Part shown: piece after piece, positions 1-46,812 of the stretch | Position numbering within the stretch: position 1 is the first letter of the stretch | How the letters are laid out: the number at the start of each line of letters is the position of its first letter | Assembly (NCBI GenBank): GCA_963573385.1 | Contig: CAUYLG010052148.1 | Span: forward strand, 16,897 to 80,896 | From: Cacajao melanocephalus | Taxonomy: Eukaryota; Chordata; Mammalia; Primates; Pitheciidae | DNA: 64,000 nucleotides | Reading direction: 5' to 3' | Notes under the pieces: model-generated | Database searches by the model: none | What the model was told of the DNA's origin: nothing | Seen by the model: only the letters and a program-made list of their open reading frames with translations | Program-made: the position numbers and the translations under genes

Positions 1-224
1 CTTATTTCATAAATCTCTCCCTCAGCTTACACATCCCATTCAACAAAAATACCAGGAAATTTACTACAATAAAGAAGTGACTGTAGAAGATGGTGTCCCC
101 ATCGCCAGCTTACCCAACTTCTCACCCAAAATAGCTCTATTTCTAGCTACCAAGAAATTATTTCTATTATTACACCTACATTTCTCACTTGCTCCTCACA
201 AATGTAGGAGCTAGTACCAACACC

Positions 225-330
225 TCCGTTATCACAGACAGAGTAACTTGCTCAAAGTGGTAGAAATACGTAGTAGAACAAAGACTGAGCCCAGCTTTGT
301 GTGATTCCAAAGGCAGTGCTCTCCATCACT
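225..330 (+). repeat. MIR
   Basis: GTAACTTGCTCAAAG ... GACTGAGCCCAGCTTT, MIR core order. Confidence 0.5.
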
Positions 331-439
331 ATAAGATGCTCTGAGACTGTAAACAACTCATTGTAATGCAGGTGAAATTAAGTTAAGTCCCAATTAGGAA
401 GCTCGTGGCTAAAAACAGGGATTGAATCAAGGGTGATCA

Positions 440-580
440 GTGACCAGCAGGCTGGCCTGGAGCAACTTACTTAACTTCCCTGAACTGGTTTTCTCCTGTG
501 TAGAAGAATGGTCATAGCCTGTTTGTTTCATCTGGTACTTACTAAATCCTCTAAAGATAGCTATTATTGGAATTGCAGAA
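440..580 (-). repeat. MIR
   Basis: CAACTTACTTAACTTCCCTGA ... TTTTCTCCTGTGTAGAAGAAT, antisense MIR. Confidence 0.5.
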
Positions 581-862
581 CAAAGAGCAGTCAATAAAAG
601 TGAGGCATTTGGGAAGTGCAAAGGTGAAGAACAAGGTTCTGTGGGTTCTGCCTGGGGCTAGTGCAGTTTGCCTTAAACTGGTTTTTCACTTTTGGGGGAT
701 CTTATTTCAAGTAATCTCATATTATCAATCTCCTAGGCTGAATCCTGTGTTAAAGAACTAAGTGAGCCAGAAAACAAGCAGAAAGCCCCTCCCCTACCTC
801 TCTTCCCATCTCAGCCCCACCAATTTTAGTCTACAGCCAATAAGGAAGCAAGAGCAGGTGTG

Positions 863-1094
863 TGGCCAACACTGTGGCTTATGCCTGAAACCCTAGCAGT
901 TTGAAAGGCCGAGGGAGGACTCAATTGGGCCCAGAAGTTTGAGACCAGACTGGACAACACAGGGAACCCCGCCTTTCCAACAAATAACAAAAATTAGCTG
1001 GAAATGGTAGCAGGCCTGTAGTTCCAGCTACTCAGGAGGATCAAAACGGCACTCCTACCTGGGTGATAAGAGTGAGATTCTAAAAAAAAAAAAT
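863..1094 (+). repeat. Alu, old and diverged (J-like)
   Basis: TGTGGCTTATGCCTGAAACCC to an A-run at 1082-1093; many changes. Confidence 0.75.
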
Positions 1095-1140
1095 GAACAT
1101 TATGTAGAGCCTTAGTAAATATTTGGTGAAAGGATCCAAA

Positions 1141-1366
1141 TTTGTTTTTCAAATATTTTAATGTAGAGATGGGTGTCTCACTATGTTGCCCTGGCTGATC
1201 TCAAACTCCTGGCCTCAGGAGGTCCTCCTGCTGACCTCCCCTAGTGCTCATTTTACAGGCATGAGCTATCATCTGTATTCATCTGCTTTCATAAATTTCC
1301 CCCTCAGCAGTCTCCAACTCCTGACCTCATGATCCGCCCACCTCAGCCTCCCAAAGTGCTGGGAGA
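1141..1366 (-). repeat. Two abutting Alu fragments
   Basis: 1150-1270 and 1305-1366, antisense Alu text (CAGCCTCCCAAAGTGCTGGGA). Confidence 0.65.
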
Positions 1367-1528
1367 CCCAGGCCCCAAATTATTATATACATTATAAATG
1401 CTACTCAACGATCCACAAGTCAGAATGACATACACAAAAGGAAAGCATTAAATGGAAGAAAGCATGGTGGAGCTTTGGATGTTCAATTAGTTGACAATTA
1501 AAAAAAGTATGCAATTGCAAACCAATGA

Positions 1529-2030
<502 letters not shown>

Positions 2031-2209
2031 CATAAGCACTGCCCAGCAATGGAAACACACTGGTCCCTCCTCTCCAGTTCAGATTGTAGTTGGTACCACG
2101 GAAATGAAGTTATCTTTAAGTGAAAAAAAGCTTCCCATTAAAGTGCTTCCTTTCCCACAAGAAAACAACAGCCCATTAACTTTTACATGCATCGAATCCT
2201 TAACGCCTT

Positions 2210-2330
2210 ACACTAGTATCTTATTATTCCCAACTTACAGTTTAATTCGAGCTCAGAGAGGTTATGTAATTTGCTCAAGGTCAAACAGCTGGTTAAGAAA
2301 GGAAGCCCGTGGCACTCTGTAGCTGCTAGT
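2210..2330 (+). repeat. MIR
   Basis: CAGAGAGGTTATGTAATTTG, GGTCAAACAGCTGG. Confidence 0.65.
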
Positions 2331-3396
2331 CCTTTCACATTTGTATAAATTCAGCCACTTCTCATCAAGGAAGACCCAACCAGAGCACACAGACAAAAGG
2401 ACGGACCCTGGAGACTCCTAAAACTGACAGCTTGCTTTTCAGTGAAAGAAAATTCCCATTGTTGGCAGGTAATTTATAAGGAGACTTCACAATATTTTTC
2501 CACACAGATGTCCTTCAAAGCATGTAAGTTTTTGAAAGAAGTGTCTGCTTCCCTGGGACCTGTTCAAGCCTCACTCACTCTCAGCTGGGTGTGATTAAGG
2601 AGCGTCGTGGATACTTCACACGGTGCACATGGAAGCCATCCTCATCCTGACATGAAATAAATTTAATCAAGCTCCCCACCACACCAGCACTATTCCTCCC
2701 TCTTCAACAGCGATGCCTCAGGAGTTTTCCACTGCAAAATGATTTAATACATTAAATTAAAAAATAACAAAAAACAGAAATCAAAAGAACATGTATCAAG
2801 GTACTCCTTTTATTGGTATAAGAATGAAAGTTCCAGAAAATTAACCAAGTCATTGTTTTATTTTCACCATGGATCTTTTTTTCACAAACTCCTTTGAAGT
2901 TAAACGGACTTATTTGTAAATATCTTTCTACATTAAAACTACTTCCCAACCCACAAAGATCCCACTTACTATTAACTTCTGGGGAATTTCATTTACTCAT
3001 TTTATCTAATATACAAAAATCCACATTGTGCCAGCAGTTAAAAAAGAGAACCTTAAGGTTCTCAAATGACTTTCCACCAAGCCACCAAAAGAAAACCACT
3101 GATATCCAAAACTTTAAAGCAATAAAAATTTCTATTTTTCAAAAAAGTATTTACAGACTGAAATTCACAAACCATGCATTGCCATCAATGTAATTATACA
3201 AGAACATATAAAGCCCTGGGAAAGAGGAAGTATTTCATTACAAAATATTTGTGATCTCTCAACAAGCTTCAACAATGAGATTGGGCAAAAAAGAAAAACA
3301 ACAACAACAACAACAAAACAAAAACAAAGTTTTTGTGATCAAGAAAATATTGCTTGCCTTTAAATAAACAGAAGTGGCAGAAAAATAAATATGCTT

Positions 3397-3461
3397 AAAG
3401 ATGGCCATTTTCAGGGTCAGAGGGTAAAAAAAAAAAAAAAAAAAAAAGATGGCCATTTTCA
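3397..3461 (+). mobile_element. Micro-retroinsertion (12 bp plus A-run) with 17-bp target duplication
   Basis: AAAGATGGCCATTTTCA at 3397-3413 and again at 3445-3461; between them GGGTCAGAGGGT and ~19 A. The preceding TT gives the TT/AAAR nick context of L1 endonuclease. Confidence 0.7.
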
Positions 3462-3846
3462 CAAAGTAAACCAAAAAAAAATACACATATAAGAAACAAA
3501 GCAAAAATGCTTGAGCTTCAGAATGACTCTAGCAGTGTTTGCACAAATTTGTTATAAAGTGAGGTCTTCTGAAGACCTCTTTTTAGTTATAAAAATACAA
3601 AAAGAGACTCTGGAGGATTTCACCAAGCCGAATCTATGATATGCATAGCCACAGACGAAGACTGCACTAGGAACTTCCACCTATTGTTGTGAGCAAAACT
3701 GTTCCACCAAACAATCTAAAAAAATTTTTCCTGTTCAAACAAAGAAATTCTCAATAACCAACTGATGCAGATCAAAACTGACTCGATCTAACTGCTACCG
3801 AAGAGCAGTTCTAGATCTAACTGGACGCTTGAGAGCCAAGGGGTAA

Positions 3847-4325
<479 letters not shown>

Positions 4326-4488
4326 TGAAGTCCCTGGAGACCTCCTTCAGCGCCAGCTCCAACTCTGTGTCGCAGACCACGTCAGGCCAGCTCTCTGCTC
4401 TCCTATCTTCTCCACACTCCCTTGAAATCCCAACACACAAATACCAATATAGCAAAGGTAAACAACATAGCCAATATAAACTTTCTAG

Positions 4489-4713
<225 letters not shown>

Positions 4714-5061
4714 TAAAGAGCCATCATGAGAACAGTCTGTGCCTATATTAGAAATTACCCAGTAATTATGTCAAAAAGCTGTTAAAAAATGTACATATTA
4801 AACAAGCAAAGCCTTCCAAATGTATCATCAACTCCACTGTAAAATATTGCACATGACATTCAGTCTCTTCATTTTGTCTGTAAGAGGAACAAAAAAAAAG
4901 CCTTCAGATGCTTGATTGAGTGTAACCTGGAGTGCCACAGCCGAGGCAGGTGCTCACTCTAGTTCAATGCAGTCAATGCTCAACGGCACCAGCTGGGTGC
5001 TGAGGGCGTGACGAGTGATGGGGAATCCCGAATGTCACATCTCGGTCACAACTCTTTGAGG

Positions 5062-36579
<31,518 letters not shown>

Positions 36580-36924
36580 TGGGCCGAACCAACGCGACTT
36601 CAGCACCTCCCGCCGGATGCGCGATGCCTTCCAGCCACAGCCCTCTGTCCCGGAAGTCGCGCGAGCCAGCGCAACCTTCAGCCAATCAGGGCCCCCGCTT
36701 GGGGAGGGCGTATGCTCTCGGCCGGCTAGAGCGCCGCCAAAGTCAGCCCTTCATTCTACTTGGAGGACTTGTTCAGCCCAGCGAGAAAGCGCGAGGGTAG
36801 AGACTTGAAGAGCCGGCTCCAACCAGCCCTGAGGATTCCAAAGAAAGGGTGGAAGTACCATGGAGGTGTTAAGCTGTGGCCGAGTACACGCGAGTGTTAA
36901 TGTTTTGGAGTCAAAGCTTCCGTC

Positions 36925-37030
36925 AGTCAAATCGAAGAAACTGAAGCCCTGTGATTAACCCAGATCCTCACGGAGGAAAGGGGATTCAAACCCCGCTGAC
37001 CCAGGAGCCTGGGCTCTAAACTCAATGCAG
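36925..37030 (+). repeat. MIR just upstream of the RRN3 promoter
   Basis: GAAGAAACTGAAGCCCTGTG ... GGATTCAAACCCCGCTGACC. Confidence 0.6.
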
Positions 37031-37128
37031 CATCCTCACAGACATTCAAAATAACGTTATCTTCACGGAAACGAGGTCGACGAAGGGACCTACCCCAAAG
37101 CCTCAAGGCTGCGATGATGCTGGAATGA

Positions 37129-37488
<360 letters not shown>

Positions 37489-37677
37489 TAAAAGAGGAAC
37501 ACGAATTAGCCAGACCAACAAAATAGCAATGGATGTTCTAAGCACAGGAAACAGAGGAAACAGCAGAGGCCAAGACCTGGGGACTGTGGGGGATGTAGAA
37601 GGAGAACAGGGGCTGCCCCTACCCTCTGGGAGGGGAAAAGGTGCAACTTTGGAAACTCTACAGATCTATCAAAAACA

Positions 37678-37872
37678 CCCAGCCTGGGTGACACAGTGAA
37701 AGCGCATCTCTACAAAATATTTTAAAAATGAAAATAATAAAAATTATGTGGGTGTGGTGGCACACACCTGTAGTCCCAGCTACTTGGGAGGCTGAGGATT
37801 GCTTAAGCCCAAGAGATAGCACCACTTCACTTCCGCCTGGGAAACAGAACGAGACCCCATCTAGAAATAAAT
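37678..37872 (+). repeat. Alu, partial and rearranged
   Basis: CCCAGCCTGGGTGACACAG to CATCTAGAAATAAAT. Confidence 0.75.
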
Positions 37873-37913
37873 TAATTTAATTAATTAATCAATTAAAAAA
37901 AATGTATATGTGT

Positions 37914-38200
37914 GGGCCAAGCCCAGTGGCTCATGCCTCTTATCCCAACACTTTAAGAGGCCAAGGCAGGTGGATCACCTGAGGCCAGGAGTTTGAGACC
38001 AGCCTGGCCAACATGACGAAACCCTGTCTCTACTAAAAATACAAAATTAGCCACGCATGGTGGTGGCACCTGTAATCCCAGCTACCTGGGAAGCTGAGGC
38101 AGGAGAATTGCTTGAACTTCAGTGGCAGAGGTTGCAGTGAGCCGAGACCAGGACACTACTCCTGCCTGGGCGAGAAAAGCAAAACTCCATCTCAAAAAAT
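37914..38200 (+). repeat. Alu followed by (GT)n
   Basis: GGCCAAGCCCAGTGGCTCAT; the GT run 38203-38226 follows its tail. Confidence 0.88.
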
Positions 38201-38202
38201 AA

Positions 38203-38226
38203 GTGTGTGTGTGTGTGTGTGTGTGT
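38203..38226 (+). repeat. (GT)12 microsatellite
   Basis: Perfect run behind an Alu tail. Confidence 0.95.
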
Positions 38227-38229
38227 ATG

Positions 38230-38409
38230 TCCAGGATTTCAAGACCAGCCTGGGCAACATAGGGTGGCACATACCTGTAGTCCGAGCTACTCAGAAGCTG
38301 AGGTGGGGGGATTGCCTGAGCCCTGGAGTTGAAGGCTACAGAGAGCTATGATTGCACCACTGTACTCCAGCCTAGGCGACAGAGCTATATCCTATTTCAC
38401 AAAATAAAA
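38230..38409 (+). repeat. Alu, partial
   Basis: CCAGGATTTCAAGACCAGCC to CACAAAATAAAATA; part between monomers is missing. Confidence 0.75.
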
Positions 38410-38426
38410 TACAGCGATTTGGTTTG

Positions 38427-38721
38427 TTTTTTTTTTGAGATGAAGTCCTGTTCTGTCACCTAGGCTGGAGTGCAGTGTCGTGATATCGGCTCACTGCAAC
38501 CTCCACCTCCTGGGTTCAAGCAATTCTTGTGCCTCAGCTTCCCCAATAGCTAGGATTACAGGCATTTGCCACCACATCCAGCTAATTTTTGTATTTTTAG
38601 TAGAGATGGGGTTTTACCATGTTGGCCAGGCTAGGCTGGTCTTGAACTCTTGACCTCAAGTGATTCGCCCACCTTGGACTCCCAAAGTGCTGGGATTACA
38701 GGCATGAGGCACCTTGCCCAG
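38427..38721 (-). repeat. Alu
   Basis: T9 then GAGATGAAGTCCTGTTCTG to GCACCTTGCCCAGCC. Confidence 0.92.
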
Positions 38722-38877
38722 CCACCAATTTGTTAAACAAAAACATAGTTCTGTTTTGCAACAGTGTAAAATCAGTAACTGTCAGTCCTGAGTCTCCATT
38801 TTGTCCTTACTGAGTTCCTTGGGAATGTTGGACAGGAATCATCTATGTCTCAAGGACAGAAGAAATAATTGCACCCC

Positions 38878-39154
38878 AGCTCACAAGGCAAAGGTGAGTG
38901 GATTACCTGAGGTCAGGAGTTCGAGGCCAGCCTGGCCAACATGGCGAAACCCTGTCACTACTAAAAAATAAAAATAAATAAAAATTAACTAGGCATGGTG
39001 GGAGGTGCCTGTAATCCCAGCTACTTGGGAGGCTTAGGCAGGAGAATCACTTGAACCCGGGAGGCAGAGGTTGCAGTAAGCCAAGAATTCACCATTGCAC
39101 TTCAGCCTGGGAGACAGAGCAAGACTCCATCTCAAAAAAAAAAAAAAAAAAAAA
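38878..39154 (+). repeat. Alu, 5'-truncated
   Basis: Starts near CAGCTCACAAGGCAAAGG; ends in a 22-base A-run. Confidence 0.88.
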
Positions 39155-39161
39155 AGTCTGA

Positions 39162-39835
<674 letters not shown>

Positions 39836-39947
39836 TCATTTTGGCTTTTCTTCGTGTGATTACCATATTTATGCTCCTAAACAATGCACTATATTTACTT
39901 TTATTTCTTTTTGCATTTTATAAAGTTATGTCCCTGCTGTATTATAG

Positions 39948-40262
<315 letters not shown>

Positions 40263-40354
40263 TCTACTGTTCTCTATTTAGAAATTGTTCATCTGGATCC
40301 TCCCTACCATTCAGCCATTTACAATACATTTGTTGACCATAAAGAGCAACTTTC

Positions 40355-40651
<297 letters not shown>

Positions 40652-40802
40652 GAGTGACCTTCTTATACACAGCAAAGAGGTCACTGGAAGCCATTTGGTG
40701 CAATATGACCTCATCTCTCTAGCCAGTGTTGATTGGGTTACAAGAGGGTACCAAGAAGCTTTCCAAAGCCTGTGCCAATGTACGCTTCCAGCAATATCTT
40801 CA

Positions 40803-41520
<718 letters not shown>

Positions 41521-42500
41521 CCTGAAATTAAATAGCCTAATTTCCTGTTGGAGTTCTTTGGTCATGTCCAGTCTTTGTGTAGCCTCTGTTCAGTCAAATT
41601 GTCTTGTGGGCCAACTCATCTTGGCAGGATAAAAGCCTCCTTATCCAGTTTTGCCTTTCCACAGAGAAAATAAAGTGTGGGGGAGTGGTCTAAGAAAATA
41701 AAGACCCTCCCTCTCCAAAAACAGAAACAACAATAAGCAAGCAAGAATTAACATGCTACCTGCAAAGTCACTGCCCTGCCCCCAGGGTGGGCTTTCAATT
41801 CACTGTGCATTGCATTGTTTGTAATCTAACAAACAATATAATGAGCTTCTTGATTCCAGAATAAAATTTTGCTTTACTATCATCATATACCCAGAAGACC
41901 CATTAAACTGTTTTCCAAAAGAGCAGTCTTTCCCTAGAGATAAATTTTACAACTACTTCTAGAGTAGCTCTGTTGGCTAAAGCCTCTTAGCGTGTAGTGA
42001 CAGAAACTAGGTCAAGCCAGCTTAAGCAGAAAAGGAGAATTTGTTATAAGGATACAAAGATATAGTAAGGTACCAAAAAAGAATTTCTCATTGGCTAGTT
42101 TGGATAAGGTGTCCTCCTGTAATCCAGTCAACACTGGTAGAGAGATGAGGTGACAGTACACCAAATGGCTTTCCATGAATCTTTGCTGTGAACTAGAAGG
42201 GATTAATTTATGCTCAAGTAATGTTTTGCAAATGGCTGAACGGCAGGGAGGATCCCGACGAACAAATTCTGCATAATAAAATGAATAGCAGGTATCTCAT
42301 TTGTTCCATTTTCCTTTCCAAAGAGTCAACAGTTATTTTATGAGTTGATTATCTTTATAAAAACTACATTCATTAAAATGCAAGATCTCAACTATATATC
42401 TTTAGTTATATACACATGTATGTGTATGTATATATATATATTCTTCTCAAAGACAGCAATTTAGAGTCCTCCTCATCCCAATCTCTTAGAGAAATACAAA
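41521..42500. other. Intergenic unique stretch
   Basis: No exon or repeat recognised; (TA/TG)n at 42412-42440. Confidence 0.5.
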
Positions 42501-42504
42501 GCAG

Positions 42505-42716
42505 TTTCTTAGACTTGGCATCATTGAGATTTGGGGCCAACCAGATAATTCTCTGTTGGGAGGGGAGGGGCTGTTCTGTGCACTGCAGGATGTTTAGCAG
42601 CATCCCTGGCCTCTACCCAGTAGATGACAGTAGCACTCCCCTCCTCCCCATGCAAAAATATCTCCAGATGTTGCCAAATGTTCCTGGGGGGACAAAACTC
42701 TTCCAAAAGAACCACT
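42505..42716 (+). mobile_element. MER20 (hAT-Charlie), intergenic
   Basis: Contains GGCTGTTCTGTGCACTGCAG, GGATGTTTAGCAGCATCCC and ends AAAGAACCACTGG. Confidence 0.85.
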
Positions 42717-42724
42717 GGAATAAA

Positions 42725-43190
42725 CAAATCAACTGGACATGGTGGCACATGCCTGCAGTCCCAGCTATTTGGGAGGCTGAGGCAGGAGAATCACTTCAGC
42801 CTAGGTGTTTGAGACCAGCCTAGGCAATACAGGTAGATCTCTTTTTTTTTTTTTTTTTTTTAATAAGACGGGGTTTCACCATGTTGGTCAGGCTGGTCTT
42901 GAACTCCCAACCTCAGGTGATCCACCCGCCTTGGCCTCCAAAGTGCTTGGATTATAGGCGTGAGCCACCCCACCTGGCCTTTTTTTTTTTTTTTTTTTAA
43001 ACACAGGTAGATCTCTACAAAAAAATACAAAAATCAGCTATGAGTGTTGGTGTGCACCTATAGTTCCAGCTACTCGGGAGGCTGAAGCGTGGGATCAATT
43101 GAGCCCAGGAGATGAGACTGCAATGAGCTATGATCTCACCATTGCATCCTTCAACAGGGACCCTATCTTAAATAATTAATAAATAAATGG
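42725..43190 (+). repeat. AluJ interrupted by a minus half-Alu
   Basis: Outer parts 42725-42841 and 43004-43190; inner minus half-Alu 42842-42979 is flanked by T-runs on both sides and by ACAGGTAGATCTCT duplications. Confidence 0.8.
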
Positions 43191-43204
43191 AAGGAAGAAA
43201 GACA

Positions 43205-43330
43205 GAAATCCCAGCTTTGTCACTACTCTATTACTTGGGGCAATTGTCTTATGTTCCCAGAACTTCAATTTCCTTATTTACAAGGAAACTTTTATAACTT
43301 TTTGAGATTATTTTAGAGCTACCGCAAGGA
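43205..43330 (-). repeat. MIR
   Basis: CAGCTTTGTCACTACTC ... GGGGCAATTGTCTTATG ... CAATTTCCTTATTTAC, antisense MIR. Confidence 0.5.
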
Positions 43331-43534
43331 CCAGAACACATAAGCACAAACCACAAAATATGTCACAGTGTACAGGACAGAGCAGGTTCTCTGTAAATAA
43401 CAGTATTTGCCAATTTATTTTTCTGTAAATATGAGATATACGGGACACTTGATGTGGTTGCAGTCAGGTGGAAAGTGACCTATGAGGGAGATAGACAGAT
43501 AGGTACAGTCTATCTGTTTATCTTCTATCTTGCA

Positions 43535-43704
43535 GATATAAGAAAGTACCTGCTATAAGAAAGTACCTGAGACTGGGTTATTTATTAAAAAACAGAAATT
43601 TTGGCCAGGAACAGTGGCTGATATAAGAAAGTGCCCACTATAAGAAAGTACCTGAGACTGGGTTACTTATTAAAAAAACAGAAATTTTGACCAGGCACGG
43701 TGTC
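43535..43704 (+). repeat. 85-bp tandem duplication
   Basis: Two copies (43535-43619, 43620-43704), each with GATATAAGAAAGT..., a TATTAAAAAACAGAAATTTT stretch and the first ~20 bases of an Alu. Confidence 0.85.
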
Positions 43705-43953
43705 TAACATCTTTAATCCCAGCACTTTGGGAGGCCAAGGCGGGCAGATTGTGTGAGCGCAGGAGTTTGAGATCAGCCTGGACAACATGGTAAAACCTAG
43801 TCTCTACAAAACAATAACAACAACGACAAAAAACAGCTGGGTGTGGGTGTGGTGGTGCACACCCGGGAGGTAGAGGTTGCAGTAAGCTGAGATTGTGCCA
43901 CTGCACGCCAGCCTGGGTGACAGAGACCCTGTCTCAAACAAACAAAATACCCT
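43688..43953 (+). repeat. Alu, internally deleted
   Basis: GACCAGGCACGGTGTCTAAC; inserted in the repeat at 43960. An extra copy of its first ~20 bases lies at 43600-43619. Confidence 0.85.
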
Positions 43954-43959
43954 AGAAAT

Positions 43960-44275
43960 TTCTTTCTCACAGTTCTGGAGGCTGGGAAGTCCAAGATAAA
44001 GATGCCAGCAGGATGGTATCTGATGAGGGCATGGTGGCCACTTCCAGCATGGCACCTTGCTGCTATGTCCTTCCGGGGGGACCAGTGCTGTGTCCTCACA
44101 TGACAGAGGTACGTAAGGGCAATGAAAAGGACTAGCTTGTTCCTGTCAACCTTTTTATGAGGTCGCTAATCCCACGCCCTCATGACTTAATCATGTCCCA
44201 CCTCTTAATACTACCAGACTGGTGGTTAAGTTTTAACATACGAATTTTGGGGGATACATGCATACGACAGTAGAT
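43960..44275 (+). repeat. Interspersed repeat with the 'GGAGGCTGGGAAGTCCAAGAT' signature
   Basis: CACAGTTCTGGAGGCTGGGA, TGTCCTCACATGACAGAG and ACGAATTTTGGGGGATAC belong to a common mammalian repeat whose family name I will not assign. Its 5' part precedes Alu 43688-43953. A related 5' piece lies at 62330-62383. Confidence 0.6.
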
Positions 44276-44561
44276 ATACTGTAGAAAAGAATAGTCCATA
44301 AATTGCCCAGTAGTAACACTTTGCATATTTTACCTCTTATTACTGGGAAAAGACTTTGTTTCATAAGGCTTTTTAAATTTTTCAAAACTGCAGCAAGTGC
44401 CTGATTATTTAGGGCTTGTTTGTCTAGTGGACTATTTAGTTCATTAATTATGTGTTGTACAACAGGAAAAAGAGAGAAGGGAAATGACTTCTGCAGAGAC
44501 TGAATCATCTTTATGTCCCCTATAGTAGTTGAAACTTAGTATATATTACATAAATAGTAGG

Positions 44562-44856
44562 CTGGGTGCAGTGGCTCATACCTTTAATCCCAGTACTTTG
44601 GGAGGCTGAAGCAAGTGGATCACTTAAGCTCAGGAGTTCAAGACCAGCCTGGGCAACATGATAAAATCTTGTCTCTACAAAAAATATAAAAAGTAGCAGG
44701 ATGTGTTGGCATGTGCCTGTAGGCCCAGCTACTCAGAAGGCCAAAGTGGGAGAACGGCTTGAGCCCGGGAGGCGGAAGTTGGACTGAGCCGAGATCCAGC
44801 TGCAGCCTAGGCAACAGAGGGAGACCCTGTCTCAAAACAAACAAATAAACAACAAA
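44562..44856 (+). repeat. Alu
   Basis: GGCTGGGTGCAGTGGCTCAT to CAAACAAATAAAC. Confidence 0.9.
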
Positions 44857-44929
44857 CCAAAAAATCTCTCTAAGTCCCAAAATGGAAAGTTCTCCAAGAT
44901 ATATGTTAAGTGAGAAAAGCAAGGTGCCA

Positions 44930-45247
44930 GCTGGGCGCGGTGGCCCACGCCTGTAATCCCAGCACTTTGGGAGGCTAAGGAGGGTAGATCACCTGAGGTC
45001 AGGAGTTTGAAACCAGCCTGACCAACATGGAGAAACCCTGTCTCTACTAAAAATACAAAATTAGGTGGGCATGGTGGCAAGTGCCTGTAATCCCAGCTAC
45101 TCAGAAGGCTAAGGCAGGAGAATTGCTGGAACCTGGGAGGCAGAGGTTGTGGTGAGCTGAGATGGTGGCATTACACTCCAGACTGGGCAACAAGAACAAA
45201 ACTCTGTCTCAAAAAAAAAAAAAAAAAAACAAAAGAAAAGAAAAGAA
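44930..45247 (+). repeat. Alu
   Basis: GCTGGGCGCGGTGGCCCACG to an A/G tail. Confidence 0.92.
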
Positions 45248-45248
45248 A

Positions 45249-45455
45249 CTGCATCTTTACTAAGAATACAAAAATTAGCCGGGCATGGTGGCATGCACCT
45301 GTAGTCTCAGCTACTCGGGAGGCTGATGCAGGAGAATCACTTGAACCTGGGAGGCGGAGTCCAGTGAGCCAAGATTGCGCCACTGCACTCCAGCCTGGGC
45401 AACAGAGTGAGACTCCGTCTCAAACAACAACAACAACAACAACAAAAGAAAACCA
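45249..45455 (+). repeat. Alu, 5'-truncated
   Basis: CTGCATCTTTACTAAGAATAC to a CAA-repeat tail (45427-45444). Confidence 0.88.
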
Positions 45456-45585
45456 AGGTGCTGCATGCTGCACAGTAAGTAAACACTGGAAATGTAAACA
45501 CTTCATAAAGACATGATACATACAGTGAACATAAGTAGAGATATTTTACTGTTTAAGTTTATGCTTTTTTTGAATTTTGTAGTAT

Positions 45586-45658
45586 AGAAATATATGGTCA
45601 TTCATTTGCAGTAGTTTTGAAATATGAAATAAAAAAAAAAGAGAGAAATATATGGTCA
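45586..45658 (+). mobile_element. Micro-retroinsertion (43 bp) with 15-bp target duplication
   Basis: AGAAATATATGGTCA at 45586-45600 and 45644-45658; insert ends GAAATAAAAAAAAAAGAG, i.e. an AATAAA hexamer running into the A-tail. Confidence 0.7.
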
Positions 45659-45671
45659 AAGAATTACGTTT

Positions 45672-45733
45672 AAAAATTCCTCCCTCACAGGTTGGAACCT
45701 GATAAAAAAAAGAAAAAAAAAAATTCCTCCCTC
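45672..45733 (+). mobile_element. Micro-retroinsertion (32 bp) with 15-bp target duplication
   Basis: AAAAATTCCTCCCTC at 45672-45686 and 45719-45733; insert ACAGGTTGGAACCTGAT plus A-tail. Nick context TT/AAAA. Confidence 0.7.
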
Positions 45734-45750
45734 CTAAAAAATGTATTTTA

Positions 45751-46060
45751 GGCTGGGCGTGGTAGCTCATGCCTGTAATCCCAGCACTATGGGAGGTTGA
45801 GGAGGGCTGATTACCTGAGGTCAGGAGTTCGAGACCAGACTGGCCAACATGGTGAAACCTCGTCTCTACTAAAAATACAAAAATTAGCCAGGCATGGTGG
45901 CACGCGCCTGTAATCCCAGCTACTCGGGATGCTGAGGCAGGCGAATTGCTTGAACCGGGAGGCGGAGGTTGCAGTCAGCTGAGATCGTGCCATTGCACTC
46001 CAGTCTGGGAGACAAGAGCAATACTTTGTCTCAAAACAAACGAACAAACAAACAAACAAA
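45751..46060 (+). repeat. Alu
   Basis: GGCTGGGCGTGGTAGCTCAT to (CAAA)n. Confidence 0.92.
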
Positions 46061-46221
46061 AAACATATATTTTAAAACATTGAAAGAATCAGCCAGAAAA
46101 TTTCAGTGTTTTGATTTAAAAAAAATTTTTTTTGATCAGGCAGTCTCCTGAGCCAAAGTAAACTCAGAGAGACTCTCTACTGTTTTTAAAGTACACAACC
46201 AACTAATTCATTAAGAAAACT

Positions 46222-46352
46222 GGCTGGGCATGGTGGTTCATGCCTGTAATCCTGGCACTTTAGGAGACTGAGGTGAGTGGGTCTTTTGAGCCCAGTATTT
46301 GCAGATCAACCTGGATAACATGGCGAAACTCCACATCTACAAAGAAAAAAAT
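46222..46352 (+). repeat. Half Alu
   Basis: GGCTGGGCATGGTGGTTCAT; left monomer with short tail. Confidence 0.85.
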
Positions 46353-46494
46353 TAGAAAATTAAAGTAGTTTGTATTTTTCTCTCTCAAGGTAAGCATTTT
46401 CTGCTTCTAGGCATACCATAGGAACCACCTGAAACTCACTAATCACAGTTCTTAAAAATGACCTCTACTCACCCAAGATAAAATCCAATAATAT

Positions 46495-46812
<318 letters not shown>

